From assembly GCF_006716305.1 (NCBI RefSeq), contig NZ_VFOU01000005.1, positions 1-53,792 of the forward strand: a DNA stretch of 53,792 nt, read 5' to 3'. Position numbers and translations under genes: made by a program. The notes below the pieces were generated by a model. The model worked only from the letters and a program-made list of their open reading frames with translations, made no database searches and had not been told where the DNA came from. Below, in pieces: positions 1 to 8,217 of the stretch (position 1 is the first letter of the stretch; each line of letters starts with the position of its first letter). This stretch comes from Enteractinococcus coprophilus (lineage in GTDB: Bacteria > Actinomycetota > Actinomycetes > Actinomycetales > Micrococcaceae).

Positions 1-1
1 T

Positions 2-259
2 GATCCGTCGGCAGCACCCGACTTTGATTTCTACGTTCTGACCGGTTCGATTGTGTACAACGCTGGCATCGACGCCTCGACCGCACTGGAAACCGAAGAT
101 ATCCTGGACCACCTGGTTTTGAAAGCCGTGGTAAAAGAAGAAAATCAGGACACCGAATGGGCACAGGCCGTCGTCGACGCCTATCACTCAGACGAATTCA
201 AAACCTACCTCGATGAAAACAACGATGGTCTCTGGTGGATTCCTGAAGAACTTCAGTAA
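2..259 (+). CDS. MetQ/NlpA-family ABC substrate-binding protein, C-terminal fragment
   Basis: The reading frame is open from base 2, so the gene begins upstream of the window and only about 85 C-terminal residues are seen. The fragment has features of the end of NlpA/MetQ lipoproteins, which deliver methionine or a similar ligand to an ABC importer on the outer face of the membrane: a GSIVYNAGID segment like the 'NxxYAxxAGLDP' stretch, then a VVKEEN strand, then AYHSDEFKTYLDEN, matching the conserved '(A/L)xSDEVKxYIxE' helix. A strong hairpin follows directly, so this is the last gene of its transcription unit. The ligand cannot be told from this fragment. Confidence 0.75.
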   Translation, partial: DPSAAPDFDFYVLTGSIVYNAGIDASTALETEDILDHLVLKAVVKEENQDTEWAQAVVDAYHSDEFKTYLDENNDGLWWIPEELQ

Positions 260-284
260 GCCCAACTGATACCAACTCCTGTCT

Positions 285-328
285 AACGGCGGGTGACCAG
301 CACACAGTGCAGGGTCACCCGCCGTTTG
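285..328 (+). terminator. Intrinsic terminator after the binding-protein gene
   Basis: A perfect 14-bp inverted repeat (AACGGCGGGTGACC at 285-298, its complement at 313-326) with a 14-base loop, ending in TTT. It lies 26 bases after the stop codon of the preceding gene. Confidence 0.85.
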
Positions 329-507
329 ACCAATTGCGACCCCAAAGCACTTCTCAAAGATCCGATCAGTAACCTCGTGTGACGTAGCTCAATGAAAAAC
401 GTGCTGAGAATGTGATGGTCTTGCGCCCGGTGTAAGCCTGCTCATGAAGGTGAGATAACCCCACTGTGCTCCCGAAGCAGCGGTGAAGTTGGTTGTCCCC
501 ATGCGCC

Positions 508-532
508 GATCATTTCTACAGCCAGAATGATC
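508..532. promoter_or_regulatory. Inverted repeat upstream of soxB, possible operator
   Basis: GATCATT (508-514) is repeated inverted as AATGATC (526-532). With one bulged T the arms extend to GATCATTTCT / AGAATGATC. It lies between the terminator at 285-328 and a -10-like TAGAAT at 575-580. The spacing suits a regulator site for the sox operon, but no regulator gene is adjacent. The remainder of the gene-free stretch 329-664 shows no other clear feature. Confidence 0.35.
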
Positions 533-664
533 ACTACTTTTTCAACCGACAAAAGCGAAATGTTCCAAGAACTCTAGAATCCGGTCGTGTGCGCTTCTAA
601 TGTTGGGTGTGCCAGAAACACTTCTGGCGTATTCAACCTCTTGATGAAGAATGGGATCGGCACG

Positions 665-1882
665 ATGGCAGATCTGCTACCGGAACACCCGGATTTCCTC
701 TGGCGCAATCCACGTCTGAAATCTTCGTATGACGTCGTGATCGTTGGTGCCGGCGGGCACGGACTGGCAACCGCCTACTACCTGGCCAAAGAGCACGGCA
801 TCACCAACGTCGCAGTGATCGACAAGGGCTGGCTGGGTGGCGGCAACATGGCCCGCAACACCACCATCATTCGCTCCAACTACATGCTGGATAAATCCAC
901 CCGCTTCTTTGATCGCTCCCTACAGATGTGGGAAGGCCTGGATGAAGAGCTCGAGTACGACTTTTTGTTCTCCCAGCGCGGTCTGATCACCCTGGCCCAC
1001 ACCGACGCCGAAGTCCGCGAATCGATTCGCCGGGTGGAATCGAACGTGCTCAATGGAGCAGACGCCGAGTGGCTGACCCCGCAAGAAGTCAAAGAGCTAC
1101 TACCGATCGTCAATATTTCCGATGCCATCCGCCACCCGGTGATGGGTGCGACCTATCAGGCGCGTGCTGCGATCGCCAAGCACGATCACGTCGCTTGGGC
1201 TTATGCCCGCAAAGCTTCTGCGATGGGCGTCGATATTATCCAGAACACCGAGGTCACTGGATTTCTCAAAGACGGCGACAAAGTCATCGGCGTAGAAACC
1301 ACCCGCGGCAATATCGCCACCGAAAAGGTCGGCATCGCCGTCGCCGGGCACTCATCTTTGCTGGCCGAAAAGGCCGGCTTCCAGGTTCCGATTCAGTCCC
1401 GAACCCTGCAAGCTCTGGTCTCGGAATTATTTGAACCGGTGCACCCGATGATTCTGACCTCGCACCACATTCACGTCTATGTGTCCCAAGCACACAAGGG
1501 CGAACTGGTCATGGGTGCCAACACCGACCCCTACACTGCCTATGGTGCACGCGGTGGCTTCCACACGATTGAACGCCAGCTGGCCGCAGCAGTCGAACTG
1601 GTCCCAATTTTTGCCCGGGCGCATCTGATTCGCGTCTGGGGCGGCGTCGTCGATATTTCCCCGGATTCGACCCCGATCATCGGCAAGACGCCGGTCGAGG
1701 GTATCTACATCAACTGCGGTTGGGGATCCGGCGGTTTCAAGGGCACCCCGATTGGTGGCTACACGCTGGCGCACACGATTGCCCATGACGAACCGCACGA
1801 ATATAACAAACACTTTGGTCTTGACCGTTACTACACCGGACACCTGGTCGATGAACACTCGGCTTCCGGTGTACTGCACTAG
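665..1882 (+). CDS. soxB: Sarcosine oxidase subunit beta
   Basis: Catalytic subunit of heterotetrameric sarcosine oxidase, a cytosolic enzyme that oxidatively demethylates sarcosine to glycine, passing the one-carbon unit to tetrahydrofolate and making hydrogen peroxide. At 405 aa it has the usual length. The FAD-binding Rossmann motif [17 protein letters not shown] is at about residues 24-40. KHDHVAWA at 172-179 contains the histidine region that carries covalent FMN in characterised enzymes. The C-terminal DAO-fold segment [12 protein letters not shown] is present. I chose the ATG at 665 because the family begins MADLLPEHP. The frame stays open upstream to a GTG at 587, which would add 26 unconserved residues. 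First gene of soxBDAG, 12 bases before soxD. Confidence 0.95.
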   Translation: MADLLPEHPDFLWRNPRLKSSYDVVIVGAGGHGLATAYYLAKEHGITNVAVIDKGWLGGGNMARNTTIIRSNYMLDKSTRFFDRSLQMWEGLDEELEYDFLFSQRGLITLAHTDAEVRESIRRVESNVLNGADAEWLTPQEVKELLPIVNISDAIRHPVMGATYQARAAIAKHDHVAWAYARKASAMGVDIIQNTEVTGFLKDGDKVIGVETTRGNIATEKVGIAVAGHSSLLAEKAGFQVPIQSRTLQALVSELFEPVHPMILTSHHIHVYVSQAHKGELVMGANTDPYTAYGARGGFHTIERQLAAAVELVPIFARAHLIRVWGGVVDISPDSTPIIGKTPVEGIYINCGWGSGGFKGTPIGGYTLAHTIAHDEPHEYNKHFGLDRYYTGHLVDEHSASGVLH

Positions 1883-1894
1883 GAACTCACCACG

Positions 1895-2194
1895 ATGATG
1901 CTGATTGATTGCCCGCATTGCGGGTTACGAGATGAAACAGAATTCGAATACGGGTCGCAGGCACACGTGCCGTATCCACAAGATCCACAGGCGCTGACCA
2001 ATGATGAATGGGCGCAATGGCTGTACTTCCGCGACAACCCGATGGGTTTACGCGCCGAGCGCTGGGTGCATTTGACCGGGTGTCGTAAATGGTTCAACGC
2101 GGTGCGCGACACCGTGTCATATGAATTCAAGGCCACCTACCCAGTGGGTACCCCGCGCCCAAATATTCCACCCCACCATGGAGGCATCCGATGA
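1895..2194 (+). CDS. soxD: Sarcosine oxidase subunit delta
   Basis: Small (99 aa) zinc-binding subunit that sits against the alpha subunit in sarcosine oxidase. The zinc ligands known from the family are all visible: Cys6 and Cys9 in the CPHCG motif, His59 and Cys63 in HLTGC. This numbering supports the first of the two tandem ATG codons as the start. It ends in TYPVGTPRPNIP, a typical delta-subunit segment. Its stop codon overlaps the soxA start (ATGA), so soxD and soxA are translationally coupled. Confidence 0.95.
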   Translation: MMLIDCPHCGLRDETEFEYGSQAHVPYPQDPQALTNDEWAQWLYFRDNPMGLRAERWVHLTGCRKWFNAVRDTVSYEFKATYPVGTPRPNIPPHHGGIR

Positions 2195-5118
2195 CCCCGA
2201 TTGCAGTAACCACCGGCACCTCGTTCCGGGTGCCAGCAGCGATTGCCCCCGGAGCGGCCATCAACCGCGATGAGACCGTAGAAGTCACGATCGACGGGCA
2301 CACCATGACCGCCTACCGTGGGGACACCGTAACCTCAGCTTTACTGGCGAATGGCCACCGCAGGGTAGGAGACTCAATTTATCTGGGCCGACCCCGGGGT
2401 GTGCTGGCTTGTGGCGTGGAAGAGCCGAACTCGCTGCTGACCGTGACCCGGGCCAAGGCCGAGACGATTTCCGAAACCATGCTGATTGGCCCGACCGTTG
2501 AGGTCACGAACAACATGGTCGCCGAGCACGTTCAAGGCATCGGCAAGCTCGCTGAGACCGCCGACCCGGAATACTACGATTACACCTACGAACACCCAGA
2601 TGTGCTCGTGGTCGGGGCCGGTCCCGCCGGGTTAGCCGCAGCATTGCAGGCCTCCAGGGCCGGAGCGCGCGTGGTGATTTTGGATGAGCGGGCGACCTTT
2701 GGTGGCAACCTCGTCGGCACCCCGGATGCTGTGATTGACGGCAAGCCCGTTGAGACCTGGATCGCTGAAACCGTGGCCGAACTGCAGGCGAATGATGACG
2801 TGACGCTGCTGAACCGCACCACGGTGTTTGGGGGTTACGAAAACAATTACTTCATGGCCACCCAGCGTCGCACCGACCATCTCGACGATCAGGTACCGTT
2901 CGGCGTCTCACGTGAGCGCACTCTGCACCTCCGGGCCAAACAAGTCGTGTTGGCCACCGGCTCGCACGAACGCCCGATCGTGTTCAAAAACAACGATCGT
3001 CCCGGCATCATGCTCGCCTCGGGCATCGCCGGGTACTTGAACCGCTACGGTGTGCTGGCCGGCAGTAGCATTGCCCTGTTGACGACTAACGATTCGGTCT
3101 ACCTGCTGGCTCAGCAGTTGGCAGAGCTGGGGCACCTGGTCGCCGTCATCGACGTGCGCGCTGACCTATCGGAGGCCGCGCTGCAGGCCGTGGCCGCTGG
3201 CATTGACGTTATCGCTGGATCGGTGGTCTGCGATACTACCGCCAGCGATCAGGGAGCACTGGCCGGGATCACCGTGGCCGAATACCTGGCCGACGGCGAA
3301 CTGGGCGCGACCCGACACTTCGAAGTCGACACGCTAGGGGTTTCGGGTGGCTGGTCACCGGTGATCCATCTGCACTCACAACGCCAAGGCAAGGTCGTCT
3401 GGGATCACGAGGTCCAGGGTTTTGTGATCGGCCAACCACGCGCCGACTTCCACTACGCCGGATCGGTGACCGGGTCCTTGTCGCTGGGCGAAGCACTGGC
3501 CAACGGAGCCAACGCTGGGGCAGCCGCAGCCGATGCAACCGGACACTTCTCATTCGCTACAGAACCTGTGGCCGCTGCCGGCCACCGCGGCCCCGTTGCA
3601 GCGCTGCGCATGGTGCCATCACCAGACGGCGAAGACCAAGACGCATACGCGAACCACTTCGTGGATCTACACCGCGACCAGACGGTTCAAGACGTGCTGC
3701 GTGCCACCGGTGCCGGGATGTCGTCGGTTGAACACATCAAGCGCTACACCTCGATCTCCACGGGCAATGACCAAGGCAAAACCGGTGCTGTCAACGCCAT
3801 TGGGGTGATGTCTGAGATCCTGGATGGTCACACGATGGACGACATCGGGACCACGACCTTCCGTGCCCCGTATTCACCGATCTCCTATGTGGGCCTGGCC
3901 GGTCGTCAGCGCGGCGAACTGTTTGACGCGCTGCGCAAGACCGCCATGGACCGGGCTCATGAAGCACTCGACGCCGTCTTTGAGATGGCAGGGGAGTGGC
4001 GTCGCGCCAGCTACTACCCGCGTGCAGGCGAAACCAAAGCCCAAGCGATTCGTCGCGAAACCATCGCGGCCCGTAACGGTGTGGGTATGATCGACTCCTC
4101 AACCCTGGGCAAGATTGAAGTTCGTGGCAAAGACTCCGCGGAATTCCTCAACCGGATCTATACCAACGGTTTTCTAAAGCTCAAAGTTGGCCGCGGCCGC
4201 TACGGGGTTATGACCGGCGTCGATGGCAAAGTCTTTGACGACGGTGTCACCCTGCGCCTGGCCGAAGACCGCTTCTTCATGCACACCACCTCCGGTGGGG
4301 CCCAGCGCGTGTTGAACTGGTTGGAAAACTGGCATCAAACCGAGTGGTCGCACCTGGATGCGACCTTCACGTCGGTCTCGGAACAGTTCGCCACGGTTGC
4401 GGTGTCTGGGCCAAAGGCCCGTCGAGTGGTCGAGCAACTGGCCTCCGACGTCGATTTCGCGCCAGAGGCCTTCGAATTCATGGAGTTCCGCGAAACCACG
4501 TTAGATAACGGCATCCCTGCCCGCATTTCGCGGATCTCGTTTACCGGGGAGCTGTCCTATGAAATCGCCGTGCCCACCCAATACGGGCGGGCACTGTGGG
4601 ATGCGGTGGCCCAAGCCGGTGCTGCCTACGACATCACCCCCTACGGGCTGGAGGCCCAGCGCATCCTGCGTGCTGAAAAGGGCTTTGTGATCGTGGGTCA
4701 AGATACCGACGGCACCAACTCACCCCAGGACGTCGGCATGGACTGGGTCGTGTCCAAGATCAAGCAAGACTTTTTGGGCAAGCGCTCGTATCAGCTAGAT
4801 GACTTCCTGCGCGACGACCGGGAAGAGCTCGTTGCGATTATGGCCACCGACAAGAACTCCATGGTGCGCGACGGTGCTGCATTAGTCTCCGCTGAAGATC
4901 TCGATGCCCCGCGCCCGGTCTCAACCTCAGGACACGTCACCGGCTATTACGACTCCGCAGCGTTAGACCGCACCTTTGGCCTGGCCTTAGTTCGTGGCGG
5001 TTCCAAGCGCATCGGCGAAAAACTCTATGCACCCGCCTACGATCCACCGGTGGAATTTGAAATCACGCCGCTCATCTCATTTGACCCGGAAGGAACCCGT
5101 CGCGATGGCGAACGTTAA
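2191..5118 (+). CDS. soxA: Sarcosine oxidase subunit alpha
   Basis: Large subunit (975 aa, normal length) that binds NAD and holds the folate-binding half of the enzyme, where the one-carbon group leaves the active site. The order is: an N-terminal 2Fe-2S-ferredoxin-like fold (about 25-110, with VLACGVEEPNSLLTV), a Rossmann nucleotide-binding motif VVGAGPAGLAAALQAS (140-155), a second dinucleotide region with ATGSHERP, and a C-terminal GcvT/aminomethyltransferase-like domain from about residue 610 (GVGMIDSSTLGKIEVRG, then ISFTGELSYEIAVP). It overlaps soxD by 4 bases and soxG by 14 bases, so all four subunits are probably made in step. Confidence 0.96.
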   Translation: MTPIAVTTGTSFRVPAAIAPGAAINRDETVEVTIDGHTMTAYRGDTVTSALLANGHRRVGDSIYLGRPRGVLACGVEEPNSLLTVTRAKAETISETMLIGPTVEVTNNMVAEHVQGIGKLAETADPEYYDYTYEHPDVLVVGAGPAGLAAALQASRAGARVVILDERATFGGNLVGTPDAVIDGKPVETWIAETVAELQANDDVTLLNRTTVFGGYENNYFMATQRRTDHLDDQVPFGVSRERTLHLRAKQVVLATGSHERPIVFKNNDRPGIMLASGIAGYLNRYGVLAGSSIALLTTNDSVYLLAQQLAELGHLVAVIDVRADLSEAALQAVAAGIDVIAGSVVCDTTASDQGALAGITVAEYLADGELGATRHFEVDTLGVSGGWSPVIHLHSQRQGKVVWDHEVQGFVIGQPRADFHYAGSVTGSLSLGEALANGANAGAAAADATGHFSFATEPVAAAGHRGPVAALRMVPSPDGEDQDAYANHFVDLHRDQTVQDVLRATGAGMSSVEHIKRYTSISTGNDQGKTGAVNAIGVMSEILDGHTMDDIGTTTFRAPYSPISYVGLAGRQRGELFDALRKTAMDRAHEALDAVFEMAGEWRRASYYPRAGETKAQAIRRETIAARNGVGMIDSSTLGKIEVRGKDSAEFLNRIYTNGFLKLKVGRGRYGVMTGVDGKVFDDGVTLRLAEDRFFMHTTSGGAQRVLNWLENWHQTEWSHLDATFTSVSEQFATVAVSGPKARRVVEQLASDVDFAPEAFEFMEFRETTLDNGIPARISRISFTGELSYEIAVPTQYGRALWDAVAQAGAAYDITPYGLEAQRILRAEKGFVIVGQDTDGTNSPQDVGMDWVVSKIKQDFLGKRSYQLDDFLRDDREELVAIMATDKNSMVRDGAALVSAEDLDAPRPVSTSGHVTGYYDSAALDRTFGLALVRGGSKRIGEKLYAPAYDPPVEFEITPLISFDPEGTRRDGER

Positions 5119-5722
5119 ACCAGATCCCCGCGCGTTGCGCGAATCGCCCCTGCAACACTTGGCCACCGAACTGGAAGCCGCCGAAGCGACCGGGCCACAC
5201 AATGTGTCCATCCGAGAAGTACCATTTGCGACCATGATCGGCATACGGGCGACGCCCGGTAGTCCCGCTCACGACGCTATTGCAACGGTGCTACCGCACG
5301 GGCTGCCCGCTGCCGTGGGGGAGGTTGCAGGCCAACCTGATGCGCTTGGCGTCCTGTGGATTTCGCCGGATGAATTCCTCGCCGTCTCGGTGAACGAACG
5401 CCCAGAACTGGTGGCCACGCTCGAGGACGCTTTAGGTCAGGAACGCGGCCACGTCGTTGATTTATCGTCGAACCGTACGATTATCGAACTGTCCGGTCCC
5501 GCCGCTCGCCACGTGCTGCGTAAGACGACTCCAACGGATATCCATCCAACGGTGTTTACCGTCAACCGAGCGATCACTACGACCTTGGCCCGCACGCCCG
5601 TGTTGTTGTGGCGCACAGAAGATACCACCTGGCGCATCATGCCGCGCGCATCCTTTGCCGAACACATCGCATTCAACCTGATGGACGCGATGCATGAGTT
5701 CAACCACGCATTGGTCAGCTGA
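5105..5722 (+). CDS. soxG: Sarcosine oxidase subunit gamma
   Basis: Gamma subunit (205 aa), which contacts beta and alpha in the heterotetramer and has a GcvT-like fold without its own cofactor. Recognisable segments are RESPLQHL near the N-terminus, LWISPDEFLAV in the middle and VVDLSSNRTIIELSGPAARHVL, the typical gamma-subunit core. Start: ATG at 5105, inside the end of soxA, preceded by GGAAGGAA at 5089-5096. A longer in-frame start at 4994 exists but would add 37 residues from within soxA. Last gene of the sox operon. The folate genes often found beside sox (glyA, purU, folD) are not adjacent here. Confidence 0.92.
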   Translation: MANVKPDPRALRESPLQHLATELEAAEATGPHNVSIREVPFATMIGIRATPGSPAHDAIATVLPHGLPAAVGEVAGQPDALGVLWISPDEFLAVSVNERPELVATLEDALGQERGHVVDLSSNRTIIELSGPAARHVLRKTTPTDIHPTVFTVNRAITTTLARTPVLLWRTEDTTWRIMPRASFAEHIAFNLMDAMHEFNHALVS

Positions 5723-5830
5723 CCTCTGGTCCCTCGACAAGATGCTCGCCCGAAGTCCGCTTCAGGCGGGCATCAGCGTATGTGGATAGTCCATCGGTTT
5801 ACCGGATCATCTGGAGTACACTGCAGCGAT

Positions 5831-6997
5831 ATGGAACGTATCAATGATCAGCTAGTCTCCTGGGCCTCGATTCTTGAAGAAGAAACGCGACAACAAGCGA
5901 TTACATCTGCCGAGCTCGACTTTATCTATCCGCATATCGCTCTGATGCCTGATGCCCACCTGGGCTACGGTGCGACTGTGGGATCGGTGATTCCTACCTT
6001 GGGCGCGGTCATGCCCGCAGCGGTCGGGGTGGACATCGGTTGTGGCATGATCGCGGTCCAAACCCAATTCACGTTCAACGATCTGCCCAAGGACCTCAAG
6101 ACCCTGCGTGAACAGATCGAACGAGCTATCCCGGTCTCAGCGGGGCAGTACAACCGAAAGATCCTGCCGACTGCCAAGCCACGCATCGACGAACTGGAAA
6201 CCATGGCCTTGGAGATCGACTTTGATCCCGATGCCTTCGATAAAAACTGGCGGGTCCAGCTGGGTACCCTGGGTGGCGGTAACCACTTCATCGAAGTTTG
6301 CCTGGATGACCACGACAACGTCTGGACGTTCCTGCATTCAGGTTCACGTGGTATCGGTAATAAGATCGCAACCCACCACATCGCAATCGCCAAGCGTCTA
6401 CGTCGTGCAGCCGGTGACACCATGCCCCACGAGGACCTGGCCTGGTTTGAGGAAGGCACCCCAGAATTCGATCAGTACGTCGATCATCTGCACTGGGCGC
6501 AACACTTCGCGCTACTGAACCGTGAAGAAATGATGGACCGGGTCAACGAACAGCTCGGCCGCTGGGCAGGGGAGTCGGTGCGGGATATTCAACGGATCAA
6601 CTCGCACCACAACTTCACCGAGAAAGAAGAACATTTCGGTAAAGAAGTCTGGGTAACTCGTAAGGGTGCGATCCGCGCTCGCAAGGGAGACTTGGCATCG
6701 ATCCCAGGTTCCATGGGTGCAGCGTCCTACATCGTCGAAGGCAAAGGCAACCCTGATGCGCTGGACTCTGCCCCGCACGGAGCCGGGCGCCAATACTCGC
6801 GTCGCGCGGCCCGACGTGCCTTCACGCAAGACGACCTGCGCAAAGCAATGGTGGGGATCGAATACCGTGATACGCATAAATTTATTGATGAAATTCCACA
6901 GGCCTATAAGCCGATCGACCGGGTCATGGCGGACTCCACTGAACTGGTGGCAATTCGCCATACGCTGCGCCAAATCGTAAACGTCAAGGGCGACTAG
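5831..6997 (+). CDS. rtcB: RtcB-family RNA ligase
   Basis: A 388-aa RtcB-family protein; these join 2',3'-cyclic phosphate or 3'-phosphate RNA ends to 5'-OH ends using GTP and manganese. Key motifs are intact: Cys71 in VGVDIGCGMIAV (metal ligand), GGGNHF at 148-153, HSGSRG at 169-174, NSHHNF with two more metal-binding histidines, and PHGAGR with His316, the expected guanylylated residue. It is shorter than the archaeal enzyme, as bacterial forms often are. Start: ATG at 5831, giving MERINDQLVSWASIL. An ATG at 5780 would add 17 unconserved residues. No archease or RtcA homologue lies nearby, so its RNA substrate is unknown. Confidence 0.9.
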   Translation: MERINDQLVSWASILEEETRQQAITSAELDFIYPHIALMPDAHLGYGATVGSVIPTLGAVMPAAVGVDIGCGMIAVQTQFTFNDLPKDLKTLREQIERAIPVSAGQYNRKILPTAKPRIDELETMALEIDFDPDAFDKNWRVQLGTLGGGNHFIEVCLDDHDNVWTFLHSGSRGIGNKIATHHIAIAKRLRRAAGDTMPHEDLAWFEEGTPEFDQYVDHLHWAQHFALLNREEMMDRVNEQLGRWAGESVRDIQRINSHHNFTEKEEHFGKEVWVTRKGAIRARKGDLASIPGSMGAASYIVEGKGNPDALDSAPHGAGRQYSRRAARRAFTQDDLRKAMVGIEYRDTHKFIDEIPQAYKPIDRVMADSTELVAIRHTLRQIVNVKGD

Positions 6998-7021
6998 TCC
7001 GCATCAGGGATAATAGGGTTT

Positions 7022-7300
7022 ATGTCTTGGATGGATGATAACCCCTTTACCACCGGTTCCCGCACCTATCAGCGGGTGTTGATCACCGGGATGGTCATTC
7101 TCGGCGTAGGCTTTCTCTTCGCCATTGTCGGTGGTCTAACATCCACCAGGACCCTGTCACTTATGGCCGTATGGATCATGGGCGCAGGGCTCGTGACCCA
7201 CGTCATTGCCCAAATGATTCGGTACGCCGGACGCCGCCGAGAGCTGCGTGAAAACCTCGAAGCGGACCGCAAACGTCGCCAACAGCGTGGAAAGGACTAA
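7022..7300 (+). CDS. Small two-TM membrane protein
   Basis: A 92-aa protein with two predicted membrane helices (about residues 19-39, VLITGMVILGVGFLFAIVGG, and 47-65) and a basic, probably cytosolic C-terminal tail rich in Arg and Glu (YAGRRRELRENLEADRKRR). I recognise no functional domain. It starts 24 bases after rtcB and ends 2 bases before the hadA-like gene, so it probably belongs to the transcript running into murB. Function unknown. Confidence 0.75.
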   Translation: MSWMDDNPFTTGSRTYQRVLITGMVILGVGFLFAIVGGLTSTRTLSLMAVWIMGAGLVTHVIAQMIRYAGRRRELRENLEADRKRRQQRGKD

Positions 7301-7302
7301 AC

Positions 7303-7737
7303 ATGACTGTTGATATCACCGGCCGAGAATACCCCACGGTTGGCCCGTACCATGTTGGAAGCGAAGAGATTCGTCGCTTCGCAACCGCCGTGAAAAACAC
7401 TCACCCCTTCCACCACGATGCGCAAGCAGCTCGCGCTGCCGGTCACAAAGACCTGATCGCCCCACCGACATTTCTAGTTTCGATTGCTCAGCGTGCCGAA
7501 GCTCGGATGGTCAATGATCCAGAAGCAAAGGTGGACTTCTCGCGCGTCGTCCATGCTGACCAGCGCTTTAGTCATCACCGCAGCGTGGTCGCCGGCGATG
7601 AACTCTACGCGACCGCAACCGTCGTATCCGTCAAAGAGCTGGCCGGTAATCGACTAATCACCACCCAGGTCGAGATCACCGCTGCTGAACGGGCGCCGGT
7701 TTCGACCATCACCTCGACGTTACTGATTCGCGGATAA
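7303..7737 (+). CDS. HadA-like MaoC-type dehydratase subunit (FAS1-like N-terminal hot-dog domain)
   Basis: A single hot-dog domain (144 aa) like the HadA/FAS1-like dehydratase N-terminal family. Signs are GREYPTVGPYHVGSEEIRRFA at the start, the DLIAPPTFL loop and HADQRFSHHRSVVAGDEL. In mycobacteria HadA is the substrate-binding partner of HadB in beta-hydroxyacyl-ACP dehydration during FAS-II elongation. The usual catalytic hydratase motif is not visible here, consistent with a non-catalytic partner. Nine bases separate it from the HadB-like gene. Nothing seen here suggests mycolic acid synthesis, so the pair may act on ordinary fatty acids or another acyl thioester. Confidence 0.82.
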   Translation: MTVDITGREYPTVGPYHVGSEEIRRFATAVKNTHPFHHDAQAARAAGHKDLIAPPTFLVSIAQRAEARMVNDPEAKVDFSRVVHADQRFSHHRSVVAGDELYATATVVSVKELAGNRLITTQVEITAAERAPVSTITSTLLIRG

Positions 7738-7745
7738 GGACCTTC

Positions 7746-8213
7746 ATGATTGCCATCGAAAATCTCACCAAAGGCGAAGTCGTCGCCACCCGCACCATCA
7801 ACATCAACCGCGCAGACCTCATCCGTTATGCCGGGGCCTCAGGGGATTTCAACCCGATTCACTGGTCAGAAGCCACCGCTCAAGCTGCCGAATTGCCCGG
7901 CGTCATCGCCCACGGCATGTTATCTATGGGGCTGGCCGTTGACTTAGTCACCGAGTGGACCAACGATCCAGCCACCATCATTGATTACCAGACACGGTTT
8001 TCAGCGATGGTCCCGGTCGAAGAAACCACTCACACTGCTAACCCGGCACGGCCGTTTGACAACCCCAACCCCGGGGCCCAGCTTGATGTCGTAGCAAAAG
8101 TCGGTGCGATCAACGAAGAAACCAGGGTCGTTCGCGTGGATCTCACCGTTACGAACCCTCACGATGACAATGCCCGTGTCCTGACCCGCGCACAAGCCCA
8201 AGTGCAGCTCTAA
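7746..8213 (+). CDS. HadB-like MaoC-type (3R)-hydroxyacyl dehydratase
   Basis: MaoC/HadB-like hot-dog protein (155 aa), the probable catalytic partner of the gene just upstream. The hydratase-2 motif YAGASGDFNPIHW is at residues 28-40, with Asp34 and His39 in the positions of the catalytic pair. GVIAHGMLSMGL follows at about 54-65, as in the family. The C-terminal hot-dog strand VRVDLTVTNPHDDNARVLTRAQA is also typical. It ends 4 bases before murB. In mycobacteria hadAB stands next to tRNA-Trp-secE; here those genes are about 25 kb away on the same strand. Confidence 0.85.
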   Translation: MIAIENLTKGEVVATRTININRADLIRYAGASGDFNPIHWSEATAQAAELPGVIAHGMLSMGLAVDLVTEWTNDPATIIDYQTRFSAMVPVEETTHTANPARPFDNPNPGAQLDVVAKVGAINEETRVVRVDLTVTNPHDDNARVLTRAQAQVQL

Positions 8214-8217
8214 CCGT

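Noticed and set aside
329-586. Glycine riboswitch ahead of sox genes
   Set aside because: I looked for the tandem aptamer cores expected for glycine-related operons and found neither them nor an expression-platform hairpin.
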